From: Liolophura sinensis
Taxonomy: Eukaryota > Mollusca > Polyplacophora > Chitonida > Chitonidae
Reading direction: 5' to 3'
Assembly (NCBI RefSeq): GCF_032854445.1
Contig: NC_088305.1
Location: 14,867,717 to 14,931,716 of the forward strand
DNA length: 64,000 bases
In this document: positions 22,435 through 33,997 of the stretch, one piece after another
Numbering within the stretch: position 1 is the first letter of the stretch
Layout of the letters: each line of letters opens with the position of its first letter
Made by a program: the position numbers and the translations under genes
Notes under the pieces: generated by a model
What the model was told of the DNA's origin: nothing
Databases searched by the model: none
The model's input: the letters and a program-made list of their open reading frames with translations, nothing else

Positions 22435-23654
22435 GAAACAGCTGCTTTCTCGGGCTACAGAAAAAAACTCGCGTCTGGTTGGTTAAATAAATAACACGGC
22501 GGCCCTTTCTGTTTTCTCAATGTGTGTGATTTAGCTTCCTTTCAACTGCATGCGATACCTCTGTAATGCAACGTCACAAAAAAGGTATACTCTTTAAACT
22601 TCATGTGGAATACTTCATCGACGTATTTATACATTTGGAATATTGTTGTATTGTGAATGTTAGCAGGCCTTACACATAATCTGTTTTAATCTGGTCTTGC
22701 AGTGGAACTGTAGGCTTGGTGACCACCTACTGTTTCAATCCACCGCAACGCTGCATATCAGGACCAGTCACGTACGTTATTGTTAGAATTGTATGTCTGT
22801 AAACCTTGTTAAAACTTGTTTGTTACTATGCTGTATGTTTTTGTATAAAAATGTACTGTCACTTGTCAAGTCAACCCAGAGCCCCGGAACCACCGACTCT
22901 GCGATACAATTGTGCCATAGCTGAAGTTACATGTGTGAATCTGATTACAAATTGTGACCGGCATCACAATAATATTGCGCTCCATTCCTGTAATCAGGCT
23001 TTCTATATTGTTATGGCCGGATATACAATAAAACGTTATTGAGACACGTTTGTGGCTCTATGAAAGGTGAGAATCGTAATGAATTATGACTTTAAATAGC
23101 TCATACGACAAATCGCCACAGAGCCGACGGCGATTAAATATTTACCATGAGTCGGAAGGTGACTCAAGACAGACAAGACATATATAATCAGGCGGATTTC
23201 CAGCCGGCCATAACGTCTCGACTCTAACAAGACTGAAATCACCGGTATCCGAACGTGAGAATATCTGGAGTCATGCGGACACATATAGAGTCTCAGTACA
23301 CAAGCGTGGTAACATTGGTAGTCTTGACGAAACGAAGCCATTTGACACAGTCTTCCAATGCCTAGTTCAGCTACATAATTCATTGCCCTTTGGAAACCAA
23401 AGGTCTGGCTTACTACAAACTTTTGTCCACCTCAGTTTACAATGCTGTGGGTAAAACCTTATCCCCATGCCAACCTTATAAAGCTAAAGACATAGCATTA
23501 TCGGCTGTCAGATCACTTCTGTGCAGTATAGACACTACTCGCCGGAAAGCTTTGGCATGTAAAACGTTTGCAGAAAAATTTTTATTTCTTTCACCTCGGG
23601 CATATATAATGTTTTTTCATAATTATGTAAATAGCAGTATGGATATTCTTTGAC
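22435..23654. other. No gene seen
   Basis: Separates the two mutually inverted 35-bp arrays. Two opposite ORFs of 99 and 87 codons (23084-23383 minus, 23390-23653 plus) have no recognisable domain. Confidence 0.4.
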
Positions 23655-23989
23655 ATGTCGCTGGATGTATAGACTATACACGCTCGTGGATATACTCTGT
23701 AACAATCCCCGTACACATCTGTGGATATACACTATGATAATCCCCGTACATATCCCTGTGCATACAGTATGATAATCCCCGCACACGTCCGAGTATATAC
23801 AGTGTGCTAATCCCGGTGCATGTCCCTGGACATACGGTGTGCTAATCCCGGTACCTATCCGTGGATATACAGTATGCTAATCCCGGTACCTATCCCTGGA
23901 TAAACAGTATGCTAATCCCGGTACCTATCCGTGGATATACAGTATGCTAATCCCGGTACCTATCCCTGGATAAACAGTATGCTAATCCC

Positions 23990-23992
<3 letters not shown>
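23655..23992 (+). repeat. 35-bp minisatellite, about 9-10 copies
   Basis: Units have GGATATACAGTATGCTAATC, CCGGTACCTATCCCT. The 5' copies are more diverged (CCCCGTACACATCTGTGG). The last units alternate GGATATACAG and GGATAAACAG with a 70-bp period. The array runs directly into the TA microsatellite. Confidence 0.9.

Positions 23993-24082
<90 letters not shown>
23993..24082. repeat. (TA)n microsatellite, about 44 repeats
   Basis: Uninterrupted TA dinucleotides that directly follow CCCGG, the conserved core of the preceding 35-bp unit, so the microsatellite expanded inside a minisatellite copy. Confidence 0.95.
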
Positions 24083-24085
<3 letters not shown>

Positions 24086-24336
24086 GCTTGTCGTCAAGAG
24101 CTCAGCAAGACATGTGAGTTAGATAACTCAAAGAGACAAATTGCTGTCTCCTTACGGCCTTGTCTAGACATTCCGAGACTCCAAAGGGGTGTTAGTGAAG
24201 AAAGTCCTTATGGCGAAATAGCATTATTTGACACCAGTTGTTACATATAAAATATGGTAAATGAATAAGACAATCACTACAGAGTTGTGTAAGCAATCAC
24301 ACTCTTTCCAGTCAGTTGGACATAGAGAATTACGGG

Positions 24337-24467
24337 CTCATATGGGAATCATATCCCATATGAGAAATGCCCCATTAGGGGTTTGCTGAGGCTACTTGGG
24401 TGCTTAGTCATATCAAGTCATATCACGGTCCGCTATATCCCTCTTCGAGAAAGCCTAAGGGATATAG
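24337..24467. other. Two strong hairpins 70 bp apart
   Basis: 24337-24364 is a perfect 11-bp stem (CTCATATGGGA / TCCCATATGAG) around a 6-base loop. 24433-24467 is a perfect 10-bp stem (CTATATCCCT / AGGGATATAG) around 15 bases. Between them a CCCC/GGGG mini-stem (24370-24381) and the direct repeat GTCATATCA occur. There is no coding context. Confidence 0.7.
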
Positions 24468-24574
24468 TGAATCGAGATAGCTACACTGCATACTGAGTTA
24501 ACTTAGAGGTGCAGCCTTGTCTGAGAGGTGCAACGGATCGTCATAGTTACGTGACGTTAAATCATATTCAACCT

Positions 24575-24745
24575 AATATTCATCCTGTTAATCTGATATA
24601 ATCTTTATATTGAATCAACAGAATATGTGTGCTGAATTTAACAGAATATCCTTTTGGAATAACTGAATACATTCTATAGCACGACTCGAAGAACAGACTT
24701 TCTGTTAAAATTTAACAGATTATTTTTTTTTGAGAGTAAGTTACT
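24575..24745 (+). repeat. Unnamed dispersed repeat, copy B
   Basis: Contains 'GACTTTCTGTTAAAATTTAA', CAGATTATTTTTTTTTGAGAG, preceded by AACAGAATAT motifs as in copy A at 21740. Divergence is moderate. Confidence 0.55.
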
Positions 24746-24749
24746 TAGT

Positions 24750-26270
24750 AATGCAGTAATGCAATGACTGAGGGATATAGCTGTATACATATATAGTCTC
24801 TAAGTAGCTGTAAGGAAAGCTTTTCCGGCCTCCCTCTAACCCCCCCCCCCCCCCCCCACTCCTGATCCTAGATAACGCATGGAAAAAGTTTCCATCACTC
24901 AAACCTCAATGTAATTTGTCGTATCTTTCCAATGGTTGAAATCACTGTGAACTCTGTAAATAGCTGAGGTACCACACTGCAAGTCATACCACCGCCGTAA
25001 CAAAATGGGGGAGAGGTGGGGGTGGGGGAGAAGAATTGAAGTAGACAGCAATGATATTAAATATGTAGCCTGGGGTGATAACGTGACTGAGGACTGACAC
25101 GATACACATCATGTGGCTGATACTCGTACGAATAACGGAAATCTACTCTGTGTGGCCTGCAATGACGAACACTTGAGGAGACGGTGGTGATAAATCTGCT
25201 CTATATAGACGGAATTCGATGGGACTTTCAAACGCAATATTAACACCCCTAGGCATGTCTGTGCTTTTATATAGTCTAAGAATTTTCCTAGTGGAATATA
25301 GCATGGTGATGTATCCACAGGCGGGATATCTTGACAGGATTTAATAATTTATACTGGTGAGTTACGATGGACGGTAAGGGTCATTATGACTGACAATGGA
25401 GCAATAAAACACGTGGCTATATATGTACATATTGACACAAGTGCTCGATTAGCGTTCTTGCATCTGGGCATTGGGCGATAACTGAAGAACTGCACATAGC
25501 TGAGATTGTGTGAATGATTGGAATTCTCATAAACAGCAGCTAACCTTTTCCAGTCATTTCATTAGGGACATACGTACTAAACAACGTAAAATCAGAGATA
25601 TATATCCAGGCACGTACGGGAAGACTAAACCAAGTATGGCGTCAGTACAAATATCTGATGCATGCAGTTATGAAAAGAGACGTTACGGAAGAAATAAATA
25701 TGGCGTCTGAACAAACACCTAGCGGAAAAATTTCACTGTGAAAAACAGACGTTACATAACTGTCCAATGCATGTAGTTATAATAACAATAGTAACCTAAG
25801 CCCTCGTGCAATCATTTCTCCCACTCGTCATAAAGATAATAAACTTTAATGTAGCTTTGTATATGAACAAAGATTTACGTACTTCAGTCATGACATTTGA
25901 AAATAATGTAAAAACAAATACTGAAGAGAATGTAATCCTTCCTGTAAAACATTGTTTTATAACCTTTAACAACTTGGTTACTGTTCAACCAAAATTGTCA
26001 GATCTTCACACAAACGTCTGATGTGGTTATTCCTGTGCTATAGTCTTTATCCAGACAATGTCGAAAGCGGGGTTAAGGATCCCAAAACAACAAACGGAGC
26101 GTAAGCCGGTCATCCCCCATCGGAAGGGAAATTTATATCACTGAAAAATTTTGGAGTCAACTAATCTCTCATTATATTATATGTTCTTACATTTTCAGTT
26201 CATACTCAATTAATAGTACAACAGACTTAAATTACATGAAATCGAAACTATTACTATCTTTTTGATAACA
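24750..26270. other. No gene; homopolymer C run
   Basis: Includes a C run at about 24840-24857 and G-rich GGGGGAGAGGTGGGGG near 25010. ORFs at 25510-25710 and 25806-26021 are short, with no family resemblance. Confidence 0.5.
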
Positions 26271-26278
26271 CGACAGTT

Positions 26279-26755
26279 TGACGTTACGTCTTTACGTTAA
26301 GACGGTTTTAATCACACAGTTAACCTTTATAAGTTGTCACCACAGTATTGCCGAGGGTTACGTTAAGGCGGCTTTAATCACACAGTTAACTTTTATACCT
26401 TGTCACGATAGTAGTGCCGAGGGTTACGTGAAGACGGTTTTAATCACATACTTAACCTTTATACCTTGTCACGACAGTAGTGCTGAGGGTTACGTTAAGA
26501 CGGTTTTAATCACACATTTAACCTTTATACCTTGTCACGACAGTAGTACCGATTGTTACGTTAAGACGGTTTTAATCACACATTTAACCTTTATACCTTG
26601 TACGACAGTAGTACCGATTGTTACGTTAAGACGGTTATAATCACACATTTAACCTTTATACCTTGTCACGACAGTAGTACCGATTGTTACGTTAAGACGG
26701 TTTTAATCACATATTTAACCTTTATACCCTGTCACAACAGTATTGCCGAGGGTGG
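26279..26755 (+). repeat. 66-bp minisatellite, about 7 copies
   Basis: The unit includes GTTACGTTAAGACGGTTTTA, ATCACACATTTAACCTTTAT, ACCTTGTCACGACAGTAGTA and CCGATT or CCGAGG. As 66 is 22 codons, the plus strand reads a 22-residue repeat (VKTVLITHLTFIPCHDSS) until a one-base loss at about 26600 shifts frame. That loss argues against coding. Confidence 0.93.
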
Positions 26756-26790
26756 CTTGAAAAATGTTTTCAGGGTCTTCTGGGGCTTTG

Positions 26791-26866
26791 TTGGTTTTTT
26801 TTTTCTTGGTGTTTTTTTTGTTGTTGTTGTTGTTTTGTTTTGTTTTTTGTTTTGTTTTTCTTTTAG
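26791..26866 (+). repeat. T/GT-rich low-complexity tract
   Basis: Runs of T, (GTT)n and (GTTTT)n on the plus strand, ending in TTTTTCTTTTAG. It follows the 66-bp array after about 35 bp. Confidence 0.85.
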
Positions 26867-26869
26867 ATC

Positions 26870-28670
26870 TAGTTTTCTGCTGCTTTTAAATAGAAACGGA
26901 AAATGATCAGCCGGTTTACACAACTAAATTTCGAAGATTAAAATATCCTTCCCTTCTCGATAAGGTCGATGACGGATAATTCCGGGAGTTTCATGAGCCA
27001 TTTCATCGCCTACATCCCATTTGTCTATCACGGAAACAGGCTTGTCTGTGGCTATATGGCAGGGCTAGTAGCCTATAAACTTTTATGTATATATGTACGG
27101 ACAATTTCCCTAAGAACATATCTATTTTTATCTATTCGCTTCCAAGACAGGAACATAGTCCTATTGTCTGAGGTGTATAAAATACCGTTCAATTTTTCAA
27201 CGTTTTTCTCAAATAACTCACATAACTACCGCTGATTTCGCTATTCGCTTACACGGAACACTATTTTTTACATGCATGTGCTATTGTAAGTTGCAAGATT
27301 AATTATCTCAGACGAAAAAATACAGGTATCGTGGGCGTAACTCTCGCCCTCTGGAGTGCTTCAGCGGGGTAATACCAAGCATGAATGTTTCGCCCCGCGT
27401 CTGTTGCGGCAATTTCCACAGTCGTCTTGGCGCGAGGGGCTAGATCTCTCTTCCAGACAAGAAACAACACTTAGCGTTTTTCAAACTGTTCTAGAATAAG
27501 ATACTATCCTGTGCGGCTCTCGGGCTGACTCTCCCTGCTGGGTGTTTGTTTTACGGTGCGTTTTAGTCTCCTCGGTTTACTTTTCACTCTGTTCACTTCG
27601 AAAAGAAATATTGAGTCCTCGCCACACAGTATATTAGAGCTCTCCATTCGCCGTCGATGAAAACCTTTTTTTCAGCCGTACCCGGTATCCTTTGATGTCA
27701 ACTGTTCTGTGTTTAAATACGATAAGGGAGAGTCGCACAGATACTGTCTTAAACAAACATGATGGCGCTGTAGTCTGTAGGTAAAGGATTTAGAGCATTA
27801 TGCGGCCACGTCAGACACTGATTGCTACAGGCAGACACTCTAAAATATGTCTGTTTGATATGTTGAAACGTTAAAAGCAGAAGTCGGTCAACTAGAATCG
27901 TAACCACCCACTCTCGCCATTCCTATAATTTCCAAGGAGAAAAGAAAAGTTAAGAGCATACATCCATGGCAAAAGGCCCAAAGCAAAATGAAGGACACCA
28001 AATATCACCGTAAGAATGTAAAAGCCATCATTATGGCACATTTCGGCAACGCATGCTGTGAAATAAACTTCTATCTTTTTTGGAAAGTTGAATCGCACTT
28101 TGGTTCCATTTGATCTTTTATAACAACAGAAAAGGAATTAAAGCAAAACCACGACAATCAGGACTCGCCTCGCTCTGATAGCGAACAGTAATGGCACAGA
28201 GACTCCTGTTTGAATGCCTTCTGTTACCAAGATGGCGTTAGGTAATGCTCAATTCCAGCCAGCGCTAACAAGCTATTAGACACTTCATGTGCCTCAAAAT
28301 GTAAGTTTCATTCCTCACCAACGTGGATATTAACACCTCTTCAGTCTCTGCCGAGTCGGGTATATAGCTCGCAAATCCGCCAAGCCCCGTCTCGTTTCCT
28401 CATCAAAGTCGACGGATAGAAAATGAAAACATCCGTCCATGGATACACAATTACACATACGTGTGTGAATTCAACAGCTTTTCGGACGAGGAGGTTGGAT
28501 GATTGGGTAACACGATCACTGCAGACAGATTAGTTAACTAAACATTTCCTTACCGTTATACCATGCAATCCATACTGACACAGATTACACGATGTTATGT
28601 AATGCGCATGCGCTGGCTCTAACTGGAGCTATTTCTTCTAAATTTTGCTTCAGTGAGAATAGTTGAAGTC
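26870..28670. other. No gene seen
   Basis: AT-rich with a slightly GC-richer part at 27325-27560 (CGTGGGCGTAACTCTCGCCC, GGCGCGAGGGGC). No domain-bearing ORF or repeat was recognised. Confidence 0.4.
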
Positions 28671-28674
28671 CAGC

Positions 28675-28840
28675 TCATGCTGGCTTCATTTCGTAGGGAA
28701 GGTCAGAAAAACTGGGATTGTCATGGGTTCCCCTCGAGCTCTGCCAGGTTTCCACCTGCCGTGAAGCTGGTCGATGTCGTATAACTGAAATGTTCTTGAG
28801 TACAATATAAAACACCAATCAAATAATAAAATAAACAAAT
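28675..28840 (+). mobile_element. 5'-truncated, diverged SINE copy
   Basis: Begins at 'GAAGTCCAGCTCATGCTGG', keeps GGTTTCCACCTGCCGTGAAG, 'TGAAATGTTCTTGAGTACAA' and AAACACCAATCAAATAATAAA. It has many substitutions and a short deletion in the GTGGGAAGG block, so it is older than most copies here. Confidence 0.8.
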
Positions 28841-28844
28841 CAAC

Positions 28845-29491
28845 GAGAAAACGTTTTCATGCAATAAGTCTATAAGGCCACCATCTTTAAGGCACTGTGA
28901 GTATGATAAGGTATTATGGTTGAGTATGGCCATCGAAACATATTTGGTCTTTTAACCGACACATTAACTAGCGACTAGGGTTATGCCTGAACCGCGTCAA
29001 GGCTCGTTTCCTTCTTCATCCAATATCACCCCGTCGCTCCTTCGCACATCTCAATCGCTTGTTCCATTGCCCTGTTGCACTGCTCCATCGCCCCCAATCA
29101 GGCCGCCCCACTGCGCCACACCATTAAGCCGTCGAACAGTCCCATTAACACACCGCATATCTGCATCGCTCGATCACATCATTCCTTCGCTTATTCACGT
29201 TTGATTTTGAGCAACAGACCTTCTCGGCTATCAAAGACGCGTACAACATGCCGATTGAAGCGTGCAAGCCATAACATTGTAATAATTTGTATAATTCATC
29301 ACACAGAGACGAATTCTGTTCCCTTATGGCAATGCTTAAATCTTATGATCGACAATCCCACTTAAAACCTACTGACAAGGAAAATTTCACAACTAAATTT
29401 TGCTATATTTTTCTCGTTATCACAGTATAGCAAACCCACGTTGACAATGGGTATTGTTTTGTAAGATGTTTCACCAAATCTCCATGAAAAC
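28845..29491. other. No gene; C-rich stretch
   Basis: 28990-29190 is rich in CAT/CGC motifs on the plus strand (CCATCGCCCCCAATC, CGCTCGATCACATCA) and keeps two overlapping frames open, but no ordered period or protein family was found. Confidence 0.4.
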
Positions 29492-29793
29492 GTCGTGAGT
29501 GTTTCCAGATTCAGTACTAACAAACAAACGAAATCTACATGGACTATTACAGAGGAGTTTATATGTATGGAACGACTTCCCATAAACACGTAAACAAACA
29601 TGACAACATTGTTATTGCCTTTTCGAAAGTGTTATACACCTGGAACATCCGTCTTGATTGACATCTGTATGCGAACGTCTGTTTCGACTCATAGATGATT
29701 CTCGTCTCGGATGACATTTTATAATTGCTTTCCATGATAGAAACAAAGGATTAAAGCTATCTGTGAAGCACAACGCCTATAGTATTTCAATAA
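29492..29793 (+). repeat. Foldback element, left 302-bp inverted arm
   Basis: The reverse complement of 31349-31649 with only two mismatches seen by eye (GTCGTGAGT against GTCGTTAGT at the outer end, CTATCTGTGAAG against CTATCTTTGAAG near the inner end). Identity stops abruptly at both ends. No clear target-site duplication is seen outside. Confidence 0.93.
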
Positions 29794-31348
29794 TATCGTA
29801 TGATAGACTATTGAAACAGTTGCAGAGAAAAGTAATTAGTGACCATGTGTTAAAGGAGATGACGAGTAAGAATGGAAATCGAGTGATCCGCAAATGGCCG
29901 CATGACATGTGTTCCTTGCAGACGTGTATCTGCAGCCCTGACTGGAATTCGGCTCATTCCGCTAGGAGTTATTTAATGTTCGAGCTAATGTGGTAAATAT
30001 ACAAAGCTTTGCATTTTCGTAATTACATTGAATATAATTAAAAAGAATGTGGAGAATGAAACCAGAGCTTTACTAACCTCCTAATATTTACTTATTTATT
30101 TATTTGATTGATGTTTTGCGCCATACTACAGAATATTTCACGTACACGACAGCGGGCAAGCTTTATGTTGGAAGGAAAGCGGGCAGAGCCCAGGGGAAAC
30201 CCACGACGATCCCCAGATTGATGACGTACCCACGTATGGCCGGAGAGGAAGCCAGCATGAGCTGGACTTGAACTCACGGCCACCGCATTGTTGGCTCATG
30301 GACCATTGCGTCGAGCTGGCAAGCTGACCACCTCTGCCACGGAGGCTCCAACCTTCTAAGAAGACTATATGGCTAAGTGTCTATGATGGATACTGTATGT
30401 AAAATAATATAATGTACTATAAGCACTTTCATCATCAAACTGCTTGAATCGATCTATATGGCCCTCGAATGCAACTCCCGTATATACATACACATTGATA
30501 CATACATACAGATCAACTTATACACACATAATCTTCGTGTGCGAAGAGTTTCCAGCACGAAATAATCGATTTGTCTAGCAATGCATTTTATACATCTCAG
30601 TTTTTTCTGTAGTTTTCCAACTATAGCCTTCTGGTACGAATGGAAGCATATTGTGGGTACTGTTATGTCCAAAGATATTATTATCACATGCATGGGCCAT
30701 GTTATGGCATATATTGCTTATCATATCATACTTTTCCACAGAAATTTGTGTGCAGTATCAGAGCTGCTTATTGGTCACATAGTATATTACACGTCGAACA
30801 GAATTTAAAAGAATACAGTCTGACTTGCATTAAAACAAATTGCACTCACATAATTATATCCAAGGTTTCTACCACCAATACAACATGCCACCATCGTACT
30901 TATATTATATTTCAATTTTCTTAAGTACAGCCTTAAATAATAATGAATCCATCAATCAAATCCACCACAACATTGCTCATATGAGCAAAACCTACAATAA
31001 TGCAAGGAAACTTTTTTGCAGATCTAATTAAAGGTGGGGTCACTAACTCTTCCCTGGAAACTGTGTTCAGATCGTTACATAATGAAAGCCTCCAGGCTGT
31101 TGCCTCCTTTTTACTACGATGTAAGAAATTCTATATTATTATGTAGTTATTAGTTTAAGGTTGATGAATTGATATAGTATTGGCCTAATACTAACCACCT
31201 TTTCTCAGAACTGTGTTTCCTTTGCATCTCTGTCCATCCACTCGTATATCTGTATCTATGCGAATTCCTACATATAAAATATCAATGAAATAAGTCAATC
31301 TGTCAAGAAAAACCCTGCAGCTTCTTTACCTTCTTTACTTTACTATAG
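29794..31348. mobile_element. Interior of the foldback element, no transposase
   Basis: About 1.55 kb between the arms. It contains a near-complete SINE on the minus strand (30088-30350). The largest ORFs are under 100 codons and none resembles a transposase or reverse transcriptase. The whole 29492-31649 unit could be a non-autonomous foldback DNA transposon or a local inverted duplication. Confidence 0.55.
30088..30350 (-). mobile_element. Near-complete tRNA-derived SINE
   Basis: On the minus strand it runs from the head GAGCCTCCGTGGCAGAGG through 'GTGAGTTCAAGTCCAGCTCA' (B box), 'CATACGTGGGTACGTCATCA', GGGTTTCCCCTGGGCTCTGCCC and a tail of AAATAAATAAGT. The flanks AACCTCCTAA and AACCTTCTAA look like a target-site duplication with one change. 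The head has substitutions in the A box (GTGGCAGAGGTGG). Confidence 0.88.
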
Positions 31349-31649
31349 TATTGAAATACTATAGGCGTTGTGCTTCAAAGATAGCTTTAATCCTTTGTTT
31401 CTATCATGGAAAGCAATTATAAAATGTCATCCGAGACGAGAATCATCTATGAGTCGAAACAGACGTTCGCATACAGATGTCAATCAAGACGGATGTTCCA
31501 GGTGTATAACACTTTCGAAAAGGCAATAACAATGTTGTCATGTTTGTTTACGTGTTTATGGGAAGTCGTTCCATACATATAAACTCCTCTGTAATAGTCC
31601 ATGTAGATTTCGTTTGTTTGTTAGTACTGAATCTGGAAACACTAACGAC
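31349..31649 (-). repeat. Foldback element, right inverted arm
   Basis: Partner of 29492-29793. The outer end is CTGGAAACACTAACGAC. Sequence outside (AGTACAACGATGGC) does not match the left flank. An ORF seen on the minus strand of the left arm is repeated on the plus strand here because the DNA is identical. Confidence 0.93.
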
Positions 31650-32639
31650 AGTACAACGATGGCATGTCCTCCACTCAAACTCCATGGGTCATCTACTCCG
31701 GCGTTTCACCAGTTTTATGGATGCATGCAGGAGGCGATTTCGCCTTATAATCCAATCTTTGTCAATATATTTCACGTGAAATTTGATTTACTGGTCGATT
31801 TAAGTGAATCACACTGAGATCGGATAGAAATATGATCTTCCTCGAATTTTCGTGATCAGCCAAAAAAGTACAAACGTTCTTTTGTCTACTGTTCTTTTTG
31901 TTCGTGTGCATGTAGGATATCACTTCCGAAATAGCTGGAGTGTTACACGTTTGTTCTATCTGACACAAATAAAATGCGCAATCGTCATTAATTTACAGGC
32001 AAAGAAAACACAAAAATGAAGCGTGTGTCAGGTGAAATACCATAAAATACAGCCCAGGAAAGTATTCCGATTTACTTTTTTAGAATTTTCTAACTGAGTA
32101 AAATGGCTTTGAAACATCAAATTCTAAGGTGGTCTGCAATGACCAAGAGGGTATCAATGACGTCACACCCATGTTTGTTCCTTGAAATGGTTCGTTTCAA
32201 TGTTCATTGAGAGATCTACATGTATATTCACTCAGAACCATGAAACCTGGCGGTTTACACGTGTTTGGTGGCAAAAACCTGATGTGACGTCACTGGTCCC
32301 AGTATGTTCAGAAAAGGTCACCGTAGAGTTCAAAGTTCTAAATAAATTTTACGGAGGTGAAAAAGTTTTTAAAAATACATCCATCTATCTTTGTGGACAT
32401 TTTTTACTGGGCCTTCGTCTGAGATATACTTCACGTCAGTGTTTTAAGTTTTCCAGTTGATATACATGTATATTACACGTCTAATTTACTTCTGGATAAA
32501 ACTGTAATTGATACAGGAACCACGTATCTGCTAAATACAAGCGGCTCTCAAAGTGAAGCAGTCGGACGCTCGCTTTGAACTGACGTGATTTATAACCGTG
32601 AGTTAAGCGTGAAGTGTGACAAAAAACAAATCAAAAATT
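31650..32639. other. No gene seen
   Basis: A 92-codon forward ORF at 32182-32460 (MKWFVSMFIERSTCIFTQ) has no recognisable family or splice support. Confidence 0.4.
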
Positions 32640-33000
32640 AATTTTATAATGAATACGGTCTCTTGTCAGTTTACCTCAGTTAGGGCTTTATTCTAACTGT
32701 AAATGCTTAAAAAGTAGCAAATTATGCGCCCCTAACACCATGGCTTAAGCAGAATTAGCTAAAAAAATGCAGTGATTGTTAATTGCAGTATATTAGACGT
32801 CAATGATCTAGAATTTAAGGCCAACACAAAACGCTATGTTGTCATTACATTTAACATACAATGATAATGACAAGAACAAGACCGTACAAAACATGCATGA
32901 AAACACCTATGCTCTAAATTACGTTTACGCTTTCCTCATCGAATACTCCATTCTACAATTACACACTTATTAGTTTGCTGATTAACTCTCTAATTCTTTG
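32640..33000 (+). repeat. Unnamed interspersed repeat, copy 3
   Basis: Has 'TTTATTCTAACTGTAAATGC', TTAAAAAGTAGCAAATTATG, TTAATTGCAGTATATTAGAC, GTCAATGATCTAGAA, CGCTATGTTGTCATTACATT and a 3' extension 'CATCGAATACTCCATTCTAC' shared with copy 4 only. Confidence 0.75.
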
Positions 33001-33004
33001 ACTT

Positions 33005-33920
33005 TTTCTAATTTCTAATTTCTAATTTTCTAATTTTCATATCCAACAAGGAGAATATCAACAACGGAAACAAGAGCAACACTTTTCTCTCATAGCGCTG
33101 TTCGTTGTTGTCCATTGTTTTACAACTGTAGGATTAATTAATGCAAAATACACGTCAGGGACTGAGAAATGCCCTGTGGTGCTCACTACGTGCTTCCATG
33201 GCTTCAGAAATACTAACTGATTCAAAAGCATTTAAACTGTTTGTATGAAGCCCCAAAAAGAGAGTTGTTGTATGATGCCATTACAAGTATCTATTATATT
33301 TAGCTGTGCAGTAGACCATTTGGGTTGGTTACAAGCGACAAGCTGACTGTGCTTACGGCCTACATTAGCTCCTCGTCTGTTTCATTATTAATTTACTTTA
33401 TTACAGATTTCCACACTTTCTGCATTCCATTTTCTGAACTGTTTTTGTCTGATATAAATATATACTTTGCTCAATAAACCTGGTAACACTTCTTATTCTA
33501 TATGGCATATTTTCAGGCGAAGATAAGTAAGTTATGGAATGTCTCTTCGTTATTCAGTAACAGACCTATGAACTGAGTGACGACCGGGGTCACGTGTGTT
33601 ATCAAATGGTCTGAGATGTAGGATTTTCACCACCTTGATTGACATCCATGTCATTTGCTGATTGACACGATCAGATTAGCGCATGTTGATTCCAGAGCGT
33701 TTATGATCTCTTGGGCACTCCTGGCTACCCGCCACAGACTATATGGTATGCCACTGGTAGCCATCGCCGCAACAGGGTCGTGCAATAACCACACCCGCAC
33801 TGATGGTATCATTAACTGAAAGATGGCAAATTTGAAGATAATTACCGATGACGTGACAAAATGGGAATAGTTATCTACGTGTTGATTGGTAGGTGTCAAG
33901 GGAATAAGGCCAGTAATAAC
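33005..33920. other. No gene seen
   Basis: Begins with short TTTCTAATT repeats (33005-33040). The remainder carries no recognised feature up to the putative promoter at 33925. Confidence 0.45.
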
Positions 33921-33924
33921 GAAC

Positions 33925-33997
33925 CGATTGGCTGAGGCGAGGCAAAGCCATGGCTGTCATTACGTCACTACGGTCAAGTGATAGCTTTTTAATCAAT
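33925..33997 (+). promoter_or_regulatory. Putative housekeeping-type promoter
   Basis: Contains an inverted CCAAT box (GATTGG, 33926-33931), a CRE-like TTACGTCA (33960-33967) and ends at AATATGGCGG, a YY1-type start element overlapping an ATG. No TATA box lies at the usual distance. The assignment is inferred from motif co-occurrence only. Confidence 0.35.

Noticed and set aside
23931-24122. ORF with poly-(IY)
   Set aside because: Translation of the TA microsatellite; the same occurs at 39218-39466 and 52238-52570.
26278-26906. 22-residue repeat protein over the 66-bp array
   Set aside because: A one-base loss at about 26600 shifts the frame and the ORF then runs into a T-rich tract.
29362-29601. 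Conserved protein present twice (left and right arms of the foldback)
   Set aside because: The shared reading frame is explained by near-identical DNA in the inverted arms. It is short, and its ends differ outside the arms.
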